Shown here piece by piece: positions 1-9,454 of a DNA stretch of 64,000 nucleotides (position 1 is its first letter; every line of letters starts with the position of its first letter). The position numbers and the translations under genes were made by a program. The stretch covers positions 4,115,745 through 4,179,744 of the forward strand of contig NC_066531.1 in assembly GCF_024679095.1 (NCBI RefSeq), read 5' to 3'. Under the pieces are notes generated by a model, which saw nothing but the letters and a program-made list of their open reading frames with translations, was not told the origin of the DNA and did no database searches. Source of the stretch: Eriocheir sinensis. Taxonomy: Eukaryota > Arthropoda > Malacostraca > Decapoda > Varunidae.

Positions 1-380
1 ACCTATCAACAGTGGTGTTCCAAAGGGTTCTGTTCTATCACCCACTCTCTTCCTGCTATTCATCAATGATCTTTCCATAACAAACTGTCCTGTCCACTCA
101 TACGCGGACGATTTCACTCTGCATTATTCAACTTCTTTCAATAGAAGACCATCCCAACAGGAAGTACATGACTCCAGGCTGGAGGCTGCAGAACGCTTAA
201 CCTCAGACCTTGCTATCATTTCCGATCGTGGTAAAAGGAACCTTGTGTCCTTCAATGTCTCTAAAGCCCAATTTCTCCACCTATCAACTCGACACAATCT
301 TCCAAACACCTATCCCCTATTCTTCAACAACACTCAGCTGCCACCTTCTTCAACACTAACCATCCTCGGTCTATCCTTAC
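1..380 (+). mobile_element. LINE-A reverse transcriptase fragment, cut off by the window edge
   Basis: This is a fragment of the non-LTR retrotransposon LINE-A, whose best RT copy lies at 34542-35913. It reads GVPKGSVLSPTLFLLFINDL (RT motif B, with K for the usual Q), then SYADD (catalytic motif C), then FLHLSTRHNLPNTYPLFF. One Leu codon is missing after INDL relative to the other copy. The homology stops near 380, where unrelated LINE-E sequence begins on the other strand. The motif order fits the Jockey/CR1-type RT group, but I cannot fix the clade by eye. The coding capacity is partial and not functional. Confidence 0.85.
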
Positions 381-1065
381 TATACCTCTTAACTTCCTCC
401 CTACTGATCCTTTCATTCAGCTCAGTTGCATCTTTCCCCTTAATGGTCACACCCGCTTCTCTCACATTCATTTCCTCACCCACTCCTCCAATTTTCTCCC
501 AAAACTCCTTGACTGCCTCCCTCATTTTCTCCTCATCTGTAATGATTTCACCATCCACCTTCAGCCTTTCCACATTTTCATTATCACTCATCCCTTCACC
601 TCTTAGGAATATACCATTCGTGGCCACCCTCAAGCCCCTTCTCTCTCAGGCTCTGAATCACATTTCTTTCGCAGTCAACCTTCGCACTCATAATCGTTCG
701 TTTCGTCAGTCGCTGCTGCCTAACATATCCTTCCCATGCATTCTGATACGCACCATCAGCTTCCCCGCTATCATGCCTCTTTCTCTTCAGCCGCCGACTG
801 TCTATTCAACCTCTTCCGCTCCTTCTTTGCTTCCCTAACACTTTCTTTCCACCACGGTTTGCTCACACGCTTTCTACCATTCGTTGTGACATACCCAATA
901 TTGTGGACTGCAGCGTGTCTTACGTTCTCCACACCACAACCATTACTGCTCTCTCTGGTCTGCCCTTTCTACTCCTGCATTCCACTCTCACAGCCAAAAC
1001 ATCCTCACTACCAGCACTGTCTCCTACATCCAACCGCCGCAGACTGAAACAACAACAACACCGAA
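381..1065 (-). mobile_element. LINE-E, endonuclease-RT linker region, inverted fragment
   Basis: Read on the minus strand, this segment encodes a charged linker typical of APE-type LINE polyproteins lying between endonuclease and RT. Examples are VKEFWEKIGG, GEADGAYQNAWEGYVRQQR and WYIPKR, spread over more than one frame with stops. The RT part of what appears to be the same family follows at about 1130-2040 but on the plus strand, so the copy has been internally inverted or two pieces are joined head to head. No function remains. Confidence 0.6.
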
Positions 1066-1129
1066 TGTAGGAGTGGGCGAGAAGGCAGTGGGGATAATAT
1101 ATAGTATGTACGAGAACACACGGGCAATA

Positions 1130-2040
1130 TATAACCTCGTGTCAATAGCCGTATAGGGGTTAGGCAAGGGTGTGTGCTGTCCCCTCTATATACGGTTTAG
1201 AGTCTACAGTAAAGAGCTAGCTGAAAGGATAAGGAAGACAGGATATAGGATAAGGGTAGGGAGTGACAGACTAGGATGTCTCTTGTATATATGCAGATGA
1301 CGTAGTTATTATGAGTGAGGATATGCAGCACATGTTGAGTGTGGTAGCAGAGTATGGGAGGGATTTCAATATGAAGTTTAGTATTGAGAAAAGCCAGGTA
1401 TTAGTGGTAAATGCAGAAGTAATGTATGAGAGAAAGACCTGGACGCTAGGTGAGATGAACATAAGACGCACAAGCTCGTACAAATACCTGGAAATTTGAG
1501 TAGATGAGAATGGGACAGTTAGGACAAAGCGAGTTAGAATTAATAGGGCAAACCAGTGGGTAGGAAGGTTAGAAAGTGTGGCTAGGTGTAGAGCAGATAT
1601 GAGGTAGTTAGGGGGATATGGAAGGACATGGCAGTACCCTCATGTATGATTTAGAAAGCATGATATAGACAGCCAAAGAGCTAGATAAAGTAGAGGTAGT
1701 ACAAAATAGAGTAGGCAGGCTGGTACTAGGTGTCAACAAGTATGCAGCGGTAGATGCTGTTCAGGGAGAGGTAAGATGGAGCACCTTCGAGGAAAGAACA
1801 GGTAAAGCAGTATTAAGGTGCAAAGTAACCCTCAGAAAGATGAATGAGAACAGGTGGGCTAGAAGGATTTATGAGTGGACAGGTCAGGGGATTAAGTGGA
1901 ATAAAGCTAGCTTACAGAGGGAGAAGAAATATGGCTTGGAGGGTTGCTCGGACTAAGTATTTTCCAGGCAGGAACCAGTAGAACTATAGAGGGGGTAAAA
2001 CACTTCATGGAGAGAGCCTGGGTAGTGCGCACGGGATAGG
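1130..2040 (+). mobile_element. LINE-E reverse transcriptase relic
   Basis: The plus strand carries a decayed RT. It has GVRQGCVLSPL near 1158 (motif B), then LLYADDVVIMSED split over two frames near 1285-1320 (catalytic YADD), then a longer open stretch at 1311-1499 with NMKFSIEKSQVLVVNAE and RTSSYKYLEI. After that come the C-terminal signatures KELDKVEVVQNRVGRL and NKYAAVDAV, out of frame. Several stops and indels show it is dead. The family resembles LINEs whose RT has the KYLG and LEVVQNRVGR blocks, and I cannot place it more precisely. Confidence 0.7.
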
Positions 2041-2052
2041 GTGGACCTCTGT

Positions 2053-2300
2053 TTAACCCGTCCGCTGCGATTAGCACGGATTTGGCCTTCACTGGTAGCC
2101 TGATAACATATAGTCCCAGGTCTTTCTCTGCCTCTGTGGTGGATAGTGGAGTGTTTCCCATGTGGTATTGGTGTGCTGGATATCCCCTCCCAAGGTGCAG
2201 GACTTTACATTTTCCTCATTGAATTCCAGCAGCCACTTTTTGCTCCACTCCTGTAGCTTGGTGAGGTTTTCTGGTAGGGGGTCCTCAGCCAAGGGGTTAA
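2053..2300 (-). mobile_element. TTAA-1 element, single-unit copy
   Basis: A 248-bp element bounded by TTAA on both sides, with imperfect terminal inverted repeats TTAACCCGTCCGCTGCGA and, from the other end, TTAACCCCTTGACTGCGGA. TTAA target sites and CCC-starting termini are the hallmark of piggyBac-type transposition, so I infer a non-autonomous piggyBac-like element. On the minus strand it carries a LINE RT fragment with LTKLQEWSKKWLLEFNEEN (the region after the catalytic motif). Six further copies in the window share the same ends and the same RT fragment. This copy has one 99-bp unit. Confidence 0.85.
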
Positions 2301-2539
2301 TGGCCGCCCATATTCCCCATATTACTACTACAGGCATCCCAAGTATTGCTGTTATATTACGTTTTCTTTTCTTGTTTTTCAGGCGGTTGTCCTGAGGGAG
2401 TAAGCCGATAAAAAGGCTGTAGTCACCACCTATCAGAGTGGCTACCTCCCATACCAAGACCAAGACCAAGCACTCGCAGCCCCTGACGAAAAAAAAAAAA
2501 AAAACTGACGAAGAAGAAGCCCACTGACTGAACACGATT

Positions 2540-2840
2540 CTACTCCCTCCGCACCATCCTGAAAACATCACTAACCAGGCTCTACATCCACAGGCCGACT
2601 CTTGAAGACCTCCTGGGAGGCGACACCCTCAACCCCAACATCGCTCCTCAGGCACTCAAGTGCACTTCAACCTTCCTGCAGAGGTTGGGTCAACACACGA
2701 GAACATAGCCACCACCTTGGAGGTCCACCCCCCCTACCCATAACTAACCTAACTAACAGTGCACTGACAGGGGCTTCAGAGGCCGTGGTGCCATGGCATG
2801 ACCAGCCCCTTAAAACCCTTACAAAGAAAAACTATTAAAG
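2540..2840 (+). mobile_element. LINE ORF2 C-terminal end and 3' UTR (unassigned family)
   Basis: A short reading frame ends at a TAG near 2704 and contains PTLEDLLGGD and FLQRLGQHTRT. It resembles the last residues of LINE ORF2 proteins of the RNase H-bearing I-like type, where a DLxxGG block precedes FLxxTGxHxR. About 130 bp of untranslated sequence follows. The identification rests on a short motif only. An A16 tract near 2486-2503 lies upstream. Confidence 0.4.
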
Positions 2841-2841
2841 A

Positions 2842-3316
2842 ATGACGGTGTACACGTGTGCTGTCGCTGACTGTAAATTTTCTTGACGAAAGAATGACAC
2901 AGATGTGAAAGGACGGTGCAAGGTTCCAAGAAAAAATGATCTAGCTCGCAGAAAACTTTGGGAAAGACGATGTAGGAAGGGCCCCAAGTGGAAAGCATTT
3001 CCATTTCATGCTATTTGCTCCAAACACTTCATTAACTTGTGTGAGGGACCGTCATAATCTTATCCAGATCCAGAACTGTTCGGATATAATCAGTGGAGTG
3101 GCAATAAAATAACTGAAATCAAAAGAAGTAAAAGTAAAACCCAACATGCACAAGAATCATTTGCTGTAGAACACTGCACATCAACTGCCCCGGATGACTG
3201 TGTTTCCTCAATTGTTACAAATGCTGATCTCTAAATGGCCGTTGATCAAGAAGTTCAAGCCGACATCCATGTTGAGATTGGGGGTGCCAGTCAAGAATCT
3301 CCATTGGTTACAGGTA
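2842..3316 (+). pseudogene. THAP-type zinc-finger exon relic
   Basis: One frame runs from the ATG at 2842 to about 3316 with only three stops (one TGA, two TAA). It encodes the THAP signature in order: CAVADC (Cys pair), RCKVPRKN, RRKLWERR (the invariant Trp), KWKAFPFH and ICSKHF (Cys-His pair). It continues as YPDPELFGYNQ, a common sequel to THAP domains. The frame ends at ACAGGTATG, which looks like a 5' splice donor. THAP domains are DNA-binding modules of P-element and Kolobok-type transposases and of host proteins derived from them. This copy is broken and could be the first exon of either. No later exon was recognised. Confidence 0.7.
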
Positions 3317-3573
3317 TGCTTTTTCAGTTATATACTTGTCAAAATGGCCCTATTTGAAGATATGTCAGTTAATCCTGGCTGTGTAAATGGTGGTTCGTAT
3401 GCAATGCTAATATATCTTACAGGGGGCATTTTAACTGGATACTTGTGATTATTACCATTACTTACATGATTTAGATTATTTCCACAATGTTGCATGTAGA
3501 GTAAAACCTGTATCAGAAATCATTTGCGAAAATCTCTCATACTATATTTTTATTATTATTACAGTCGAGGAAA
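3317..3573. other. No gene seen; intron-like sequence after the THAP exon
   Basis: AT-rich sequence with no coding signal. It ends in a T-rich tract followed by ATTATTACAG at about 3564, a possible 3' splice acceptor. The next feature is a SINE, not a recognisable exon. Confidence 0.4.
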
Positions 3574-3737
3574 GTTGGAAAGTTTCGTTTAGTCGGCGCA
3601 ACATCTGTGGTCATATGCCGGAAAAAGACAGAAGGGGAAGAATTTATAGAAGGGAACAGACCCCAGGAGACGGGACACAACCCTCGATTAATACCTGGTA
3701 CCCATTCACTGCTGGGTGGTCAGGGGCGTTGGGTATA
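3574..3737 (-). mobile_element. SINE-V, 5'-truncated copy
   Basis: Minus-strand copy of the tRNA-Val-derived SINE best seen at 6250-6512. It retains the body that reads GTTTAGTCGGCGCAACATCT on the plus strand, and the CCCATTCACTGCTGGGTGG block. The tRNA-like head is missing. Confidence 0.8.
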
Positions 3738-3858
3738 CCATAACACTTACGTACATGGGCTGAGTATTTGGTAAAGTTGCTGAGCATAGTCGTTGTGGAG
3801 CATCGGTCGTGGTTGACGATGATAGTGTACTTCTCGCGGAATAGCTGGATGTCCTTTT
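3738..3858 (-). other. Possible coding exon with splice donor, unknown family
   Basis: On the minus strand a stretch reads KDIQLFREKYTIIVNHDRC followed by TMLSNFTKYSAHV, directly followed by C|GTAAGT, a consensus 5' splice donor, near 3765. The upstream part lies in a second frame, so at least one indel is needed to join them. The family is not recognised. It may be part of a decayed multi-copy gene interrupted by the TIR element to its right. Confidence 0.3.
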
Positions 3859-4305
3859 GTTGTGGCGCTCGAGTCTGATGTGTGCATTATCGTACTCTGG
3901 CAACCTGCTGTCACATGGCATTTTTGATCGTGGATAATATATGATAGGAAATACTTGTCAGCATCAGTAATATGCAGGCAGCAGAGACGACTATTGTCAT
4001 TTATAGTTAATATTGAATTTCAAATAACAAATAATCTCTCAGAGAACATATACCAAACAGTGCTGTCGCTGCCCTACGCGGAGTAAATTATAACAAGTCA
4101 GATGTGTACAGCATTATCAATAAATTAAAACTCAAAATCAACTACAATCGATCGGTATACGTCATTGTTCCCTACCTATTATGGATGGCGACACCTTTTT
4201 CTTATGCGGAGGATATCATAATATTGTAGAGGAAATCGGACGAGGCGTATGAGATCATGTTGCCAGAGCACGATAATGCCCACTTTAGATTCGGGCGCCG
4301 CGACT
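3859..4305. mobile_element. TIR-X element, short copy
   Basis: Two inverted copies of a roughly 45-bp sequence bound this interval. The left one contains GTGTGCATTATCGTACTCTG and CAACCTGCTGTCACATGG; the right one contains TTGCCAGAGCACGATAATGC and ends GCGACT. The same inverted pair bounds 46846-48688. I infer a TIR DNA element of about 450 bp. Target duplication is not clear at this copy, and the interior has no coding signal. Confidence 0.5.
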
Positions 4306-5115
4306 CTCGCAATGGCTAAAAAAAGTGTTGCATTTGGAGGGGAAGACACTGGGACTGAAGGTCTAGCCCAAAACCAAGGTCCAGTCGCGTGGAGGCTTGC
4401 TGGTGAAGACTATGAGGTCACCAGTATTTTCACATACCTTGGTAGCATTTTTTTTTTACAACAAAGGAGACAGCTCAAGGGCACACACAAAAGGAAACAA
4501 TAATAAAAAAGCCCGCTACTCGCTGCTGCATAGTGCATAACAATAAGGGATTTTACCAGTAAGTCACTCCACGGATGGACCTGGCCAACGGTGTTATGGA
4601 CTTGCTCAACACGACTATTTGCTTTGTCGATATCTGTGCAGGCGGACAAATAATCGAATTTTTAGGTCGCTTGTGCCGTCTGTCTTACTGTTTGGCTGTG
4701 AGACATGGACATTGAATAGTGACTTTGAATGGCATGTTGATGTACCTTGGAACCAAGTGGACCATGGGGTATCACTGGAATGGCTTCATGTCGAACCATC
4801 GACTACTTAAAATAAAGGTGAATCAAAGCCTGTTGCCAGCTTAGTCCATGGACGTCAACTCCGGCTATTAAGGGCACGTGGCATGGTTACCGAACGTCGA
4901 CCCGGCTTATGTGGTTGTTTTGGTAGAGCACAACCTTGAGTGGAGAAGATCAAAGGTATACCCAGGTAACTCATGGACGAGGCAAATTGATCGATCCATG
5001 GAAGGGCTTTAGATGGGAAGGAACGATGCATGTGGGCTTCTTAGGGAAGGCCGTCAGGATTGCAGGCAGCGGATGAAAGAAGTGATGCGCCTCTAGCTGT
5101 TGCTCCCCGTTAGTT
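4306..5115 (+). mobile_element. LINE-C RT C-terminal region
   Basis: LINE-C is an APE-type, RTE-like retrotransposon with five copies in this window. Here the plus strand keeps the thumb and C-terminal region: FTYLGS, YLCRRTNNRIFRSLVPSVL, LLFGCETWTLNS, then out of frame the block preceding QIDRSMEGL. A LINE-A 3' tail (4448-4533) splits FTYLGS from the next block. The sequence ends in GCTCCCCGTTAGTTAGTTAG, a TTAG-repeat tail shared with other LINE-C copies. Frameshifts make it non-functional. Confidence 0.75.
4448..4533 (-). mobile_element. LINE-A 3' tail inserted in LINE-C
   Basis: Short 5'-truncated LINE-A insertion, read on the minus strand as the 3' UTR (blocks complementary to ACAACAAAGGAGACAGCTCA and GCCCGCTACTCGCTGCT) ending in a poly-A of nine. 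It interrupts the LINE-C block encoding FTYLGS at the point where uninterrupted copies continue. Confidence 0.85.
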
Positions 5116-5130
5116 AGTTAGTTTTAAAAC

Positions 5131-5585
5131 TTTTTACAGCAGAGGAGTCAGTTCAAGGGCGTAAAAAGAGGTAACAAATTATAAAAAAAAAAAGCTCGCT
5201 ACTCACTGCTCCTAAAAAAAGTTAAAGGAGTGGCCTAAAGATAGGTCAATTTCGGGAGGAGAGGTGTCCAGATACCCTCATCTTGATAGAGTTCAAGTCG
5301 TAGGCAGGAGGAAATACATATGAAGGAAGATTGTTGCAGAGTTTACCAGCGTGAGGGATGAAAGAGTGAAGATGCTGGTTAACTCTTGCGTTAGGGATTT
5401 GGACAGTAAAGGGATGAGCTTGAGTAGAAAGTCGTGTGTGGCGAGGCCGCGGGAGGGGGGGAGGCATGCAGTTAGCAAATTCAGAAGAGCAGTCAGCGTG
5501 GAAATATCGATAGAAGATAGAAAGAGAGGCAACATGGCGGCGAAATTTAAGAGGTAGAAGACTATCAGTAGTTAGTTTAGCCACT
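5131..5585 (-). mobile_element. LINE-A 3' end, C-terminus of ORF2 plus 3' UTR
   Basis: The minus strand reads DSLLPLKFRRHVASLSIFYR, CMPPPLPRPRHTRLSTQAHP, HSFIPHAGKLCNNLPS, then SGHLSSRN and a stop, followed by the 3' UTR ending TTTTTACAGC in plus orientation. This is the last ~110 residues of LINE-A ORF2. The 5' end is truncated at about 5585, as in target-primed insertion. It lies directly after the LINE-C TTAG tail. Confidence 0.85.
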
Positions 5586-5870
5586 CATTCTGTTTTCTTT
5601 TGCGGACACAGCGTTTAGCGGCCTTTTTTTGTTGTTTTTTGCTGTGTAGCTTTTTCCTTTTTAATCAGCTATGTATTGATAATGGAAGTACAGCGTTATG
5701 TGTCATCATTAGAATGTTTTATTTTATGTAGGCAGGAATAAAATACTACTGCTATACAATATCTAAATTAGGCATCATAGAATATATGCTGCCGTTTTGG
5801 TCTGCCAATCATACGAGTGATATTTAACTGATTTTCTTTTTTACGTAGGACAACCAAGATTATCTATTCC
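5586..5870. other. No gene seen
   Basis: AT-rich unique-looking sequence with no coding signal or repeat that I recognise. Confidence 0.5.
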
Positions 5871-6092
5871 TTTACCGTGTAGCAGCGACGGACCAAATTT
5901 GTGGCTTTACCGTGTACCAGCAACGGGCCATATTTTTGCCAGGATATAAACCCTCCAAAATAGATGATGCATAAACTGATCCCAAATTCGTTGATATATA
6001 TTATGGAATGGTTTGCGTGAGTGATGATTTTTTCTCATTAATTTGCTTACAGGGGCCTTCAAGAAACATGATCCCCGCAGTTACCGGGTTAA
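5871..6092 (+). mobile_element. TTAA-2 element, left end damaged
   Basis: Member of a second TTAA-flanked family. The right end is intact (CCCGCAGTTACCGGGTTAA). The left end has lost the outer TTAACCC and begins at TTTACCGTGTAGCAGCGACG. The interior motif GATGATTTTTTCTCATTA is shared with the copies at 13118-13339 and 18650-18875. Confidence 0.75.
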
Positions 6093-6249
6093 GTAAAAAC
6101 AAAATCTTACAAGGAATGGCTGCTGTTTCAATATGCTTTCCGTCAAGAAACTCCGTCTACTAAGGAAACTGATCGAATATCTCAATATAACTAATGTTTT
6201 TACGATTGTGGATACATAAAAAAAATTGTATATGATCAACGGCAATTAA

Positions 6250-6512
6250 GGGGTCTTCGTGGTGCAGTGGTTAGCACACTCGGCTCACAACCGAGAGAGC
6301 CCGAGTTCGATTCCCGGGCGGAGTGGAAAAATTTGGGCAGTTTTTCCGATACCCTACGCCCCTGTCCACCCAGCAGTGAATGGGTACCAGGTGTTAATCG
6401 GGGGTTGTGTCCCGTCTCCTGGGGTCTGTTCCCTTCTCCTATAATTCATTCCCCTTCTGTCTCTCTCCGGCATATGACCACAGATGTTGCGCCGACTAAA
6501 CCAAACTAAAAA
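6250..6512 (+). mobile_element. SINE-V, full-length tRNA-Val-derived SINE
   Basis: The first ~76 bp resemble a tRNA. An A-box-like TGGTGCAGTGG and a B-box GAGTTCGATTCCC flank an anticodon arm CTCGG-CTCACAA-CCGAG, giving anticodon CAC (Val). The acceptor stem does not pair properly, so this is a SINE head and not a tRNA gene. A body containing CCACCCAGCAGTGAATGGG and GACCACAGATGTTGCGCCGA follows, ending ACTAAACCAAAC. Other copies are at 3574-3737, 38051-38283 and 48062-48308. Confidence 0.88.
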
Positions 6513-6599
6513 TACTAGTGGGTAACTTAAGGGAAAATAAATAAATTGAGATTCCTCCAAAATATTTTCACCAACACCATTTTATGAGACTTGAATATC

Positions 6600-6777
6600 T
6601 CCCGCTTTCTGTGGTTCACTGCAACATGAGTGACAAAAACTCGAGTGTCACTTCAGCCACATAAATGTTCTCTACACCACGAATGCAAAGTTTGACGACT
6701 TTTTGGAGTTTCACTTCGCTTCGAGGAAATGCAAAACTGCTGTCTGTATTGTCTCAAATATTAGTAAAGCTCTCTCT
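6600..6777 (+). repeat. Microsatellite-linked repeat R1
   Basis: A ~170-bp sequence ending CTCAAATATTAGTAAAGCTC directly at the start of a CT-rich array. A related copy at 8345-8520 ends at the same point, also into a CT array. The sharp shared boundary suggests the 3' end of a retroelement with a CT-repeat tail. No coding signal. Confidence 0.6.
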
Positions 6778-6832
6778 CTCTATCTCTTCGCTCCTTTCTT
6801 TCTTTCTTTCTTTCTTTCTTTCTCTTTTTCTT

Positions 6833-6884
<52 letters not shown>

Positions 6885-6980
6885 CCTACCTACCTACCTA
6901 TCTATCTATCTATCTATCTATCTTTCTATCTACTTACCTACCTACCTACCTACCTATCTATCTATCTATCTATCTATCTG

Positions 6981-7011
<31 letters not shown>

Positions 7012-7078
7012 CTTCTCTTCTCTTCCTTCTCTTATCTTCTCTTCTCTTCTCTTCTGTATATCTATCTATCTATCTCTT

Positions 7079-7122
<44 letters not shown>
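6778..7122 (+). repeat. Compound pyrimidine microsatellite
   Basis: About 345 bp of almost pure pyrimidine apart from TCTA adenines: TTTC repeats, TCTA repeats, TACC repeats, TCTTC repeats, then a TC tract of about 34 bp. The order suggests successive slippage from variant units. Confidence 0.95.
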
Positions 7123-7298
7123 GACTGTTGTTAAGCATCGCTCTGAAAATTCCTTACCTGCAGCGTCCCCATTTAGGCCTTAAGTCAATTCCCAATAAGT
7201 GCATTTAGGTCCCTAATTCTATATCTGCCTCTTTCTTTTGCTTTCGATTTTCATTCAGTCACTCTGGTTAATTCACTTCTGGAGATTAAACGTCACTC

Positions 7299-7844
7299 TT
7301 AACCCCTTGAGTACGGATTTCCTACAAGAAGACATCACCAAGCTACAGGAATGGAACAAAAAGTGGCTGCTACAATTCAATGAAGAAAAATGTAAAGTCC
7401 TGCACCTTGGGAGGGGATATCCAGCACACCAATACCACATGGGTAACACTCCACTATCCACCACAGAGGCAGAGAAAGACTTGGGAGTATATGTTATCAG
7501 GCTACCAGTGAAGGGATATCCAGCACACCAATACCACATGGGAAACACTCCACTATCCACCACAGAGGCAGAGAAAGACCTGGGAGAATATGTTATCAGG
7601 CTACCAGTGAAGGGATATCCAACACACCAATACCACATGGGAAACACTCCACTATCCACCACAGAGGCAGAGAAAGACCTGGGAGTGTATGTTACCAGGC
7701 TACCAGTGAAGGGATATCCAGCACACCAATACCACATGGGAAACACTCCACTATCCACCACAGAGGCAGAGAAAGACCTGGGAGTATATGTTATCAGGCT
7801 ACCAGTGAAGGGGAAATACGTGCCAATCGCAGCGGATGGGTTAA
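7299..7844 (+). mobile_element. TTAA-1 element with four 99-bp units
   Basis: A TTAA-flanked element of 546 bp. One frame is open through the whole interior. It starts in the RT fragment (FLQEDITKLQEWNKKW, LLQFNEEKCKVLHLGRG) and then repeats a 33-residue unit four times (YPAHQYHMGNTPLSTTEAEK then DLGVYVIRLPVKG), differing at a few positions. The unit is 99 bp, so frame is kept. The length equals the single-unit copy plus 3 x 99 + 1 bp. The frame is a LINE remnant, and I do not claim it is expressed. Confidence 0.88.
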
Positions 7845-8344
7845 GTTGATAACTCTAAAAGTTATTTCAATGGACTGTTTTCAATAAGGATTAGCGTAAT
7901 GTCATGTTCGCATTAATGAAGACTATAAAACTCTCTGACATAAAGCATAAAGCCACCTGCTGATCCATGCAATTTAACCTTGAACACTCCCTCCACCCTG
8001 CTTAATTTACTTTATTGTGTTGATTCTGCCATTTGCATGATTTCACCGCCTGCCCTCACCACCAGATAACATCGTTTGTACCTGCCTTGTCCTATGGATC
8101 TCTATAACGGCGCTGAAGAACACTGTACTTTGAGTTATGGAAAGTTTTCCGCACATTTATATTATAATCTTCCGTTTGCTTGTTGGATGCCTTAGATGAA
8201 AGGGTAAAGAAAATAAATTCGATGTGCAAAACAAAAAAAAAAATTTATAGCCAGGAACATATTATTAGTTCTCATGGAGTGATTTTTGCGTGTCGCACAG
8301 TGCTACATCTTCATCCACAACTCTTGCATCCTCATCGTCGCCCT
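7845..8344. other. No gene seen
   Basis: No coding signal or recognised repeat over about 500 bp. There is a nine-residue A tract near 8231. Confidence 0.45.
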
Positions 8345-8514
8345 AAACCGAAGACGCTTTGCCACATGAGTGACAATGCGACTTCCGATTAAAGCTTCTC
8401 AACACTGAAAAAAATAAAAAGACCCAGATCTCGCTGTCCAGTTTACGAGTTTTTGAAGTTTCACTTAGTTTCGAGGAAATACAAAACTGCTTTCTGTATT
8501 GTCTCAAATATTAG

Positions 8515-8520
<6 letters not shown>
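8345..8520 (+). repeat. Microsatellite-linked repeat R1, second copy
   Basis: Related to 6600-6777: it shares ACATGAGTGACAA, GAAGTTTCACTTAGTTTCGA and CTGTATTGTCTCAAATATTA, and again ends at the first base of a CT array. The middle portion differs, so the two copies are old or recombined. Confidence 0.6.
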
Positions 8521-8590
<70 letters not shown>

Positions 8591-8777
8591 GTCCAGTGTC
8601 CAGTGTAACACGATTGACTCCTTCAAAAAAAAGCTCGACCGTCACTTCCTTCAACTTAATATCAACTAGAGTAGAAATGCAACGTTTTGGAGCCTTCTGA
8701 TTAATGTAAAATCACTTAGGTTTAAGGACAGACCACCTAGTCTGGACCATGGGGTCTGTGTGGTCTGATTTTCTATG

Positions 8778-8834
<57 letters not shown>
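8521..8834 (+). repeat. CT microsatellite split by a LINE 3' end
   Basis: A CT array at 8521-8588, a ~194-bp insert at 8589-8782, then a second CT array at 8783-8834. The insert encodes DSFKKKLDRHFLQLNIN, like the C-terminus of a LINE ORF2, followed by a 3' UTR with CCACCTAGTCTGGACCATGG and ending TTTTCTATGTAAATCTCTC. Microsatellite of identical phase lies on both sides, so either the element inserted into the array or it carries a CT tail. Confidence 0.7.
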
Positions 8835-8838
<4 letters not shown>

Positions 8839-8863
8839 TCACGAATTGCCTTGATACGCCGTT

Positions 8864-9118
8864 TTGAAGGAGGCTGACGAGCGACAAAGCATTCATCTGG
8901 TTGGCGGCTTCATGATTTACACGCAAATGGATAAGATTTGTGGCAGAGTTACTATAGATTACAGTAAGCGGCAAATCTACGGCATTAATGACATCAATGC
9001 TGCACTTGTTGAGGCCTCTGCCGAGGCTTTCCGTAAGTGTTGTAGAAGTAGGAATAACGTTTGCAAGACATACTTGGAGAACAGCAGGATAAATGCCTTA
9101 AATGTGTCCAGCAATTTT
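8864..9118 (+). other. Unrecognised open frame, possible exon
   Basis: A frame starting at 8864 is open until it runs into the SINE at 9119. Residues include LVGGFMIYTQMDKICGRVTI and GINDINAALVEASAEAFR. A CCGTAAGT splice-donor-like site follows EAFR near 9030. The composition looks more like protein than random DNA, but there is no recognised domain and no matching acceptor. The SINE supplies any downstream codons. Confidence 0.3.
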
Positions 9119-9454
9119 GGGGAGGCGGTGGCTGAGTCGACAGAGTGACGGCGCCGCGTTCAGGAGGACGCGAGTTCAATCCCCGCCCGGTGCCACCAAG
9201 CTGGGATTTTCAGCCGCCGCCGAGTGGCTTAAAACTACCCACATGCTGTCCAGAAGACCACCTATCAACCCGGACTCTAGATTCTAGGGTTAAAGATGAG
9301 CTCCGGGAGGGCAGCATGAGCCAATGCAAGATGGCGCCACTATACACACTCGCCTGCGCCAGAACGGGCTGGGCCGACCATCAGGCCCCACCGGAAAGAA
9401 GCAAACCTGCGCAATAGGCCGCGACGTAAAAAAAAAAAAAAAAAAAAAAAAAAA
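9119..9454 (+). mobile_element. SINE-R2 full-length copy
   Basis: tRNA-derived SINE starting GGGGAGGCGGTGGCTGAG (A-box region), with B-box-like GCGAGTTCAATCCCCGC. Then comes the shared body: AGTGGCTTAAAACTACCCAC, CAAGATGGCGCCACTATA, ACGGGCTGGGCCGACCATCA, ending ACGT plus a ~28-bp poly-A. R1 and R2 share the body and differ in the tRNA-like head. Confidence 0.88.

Noticed and set aside
245..838. 197-codon plus-strand frame
   Set aside because: It starts in LINE-A and continues antisense to the LINE-E linker; it has no coherent protein.
6250..6325. Possible tRNA-Val(CAC) gene
   Set aside because: A- and B-box-like sequences and an anticodon arm are present, but the acceptor stem does not pair and the same unit with a ~170-bp body recurs four times. 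It is a SINE head.
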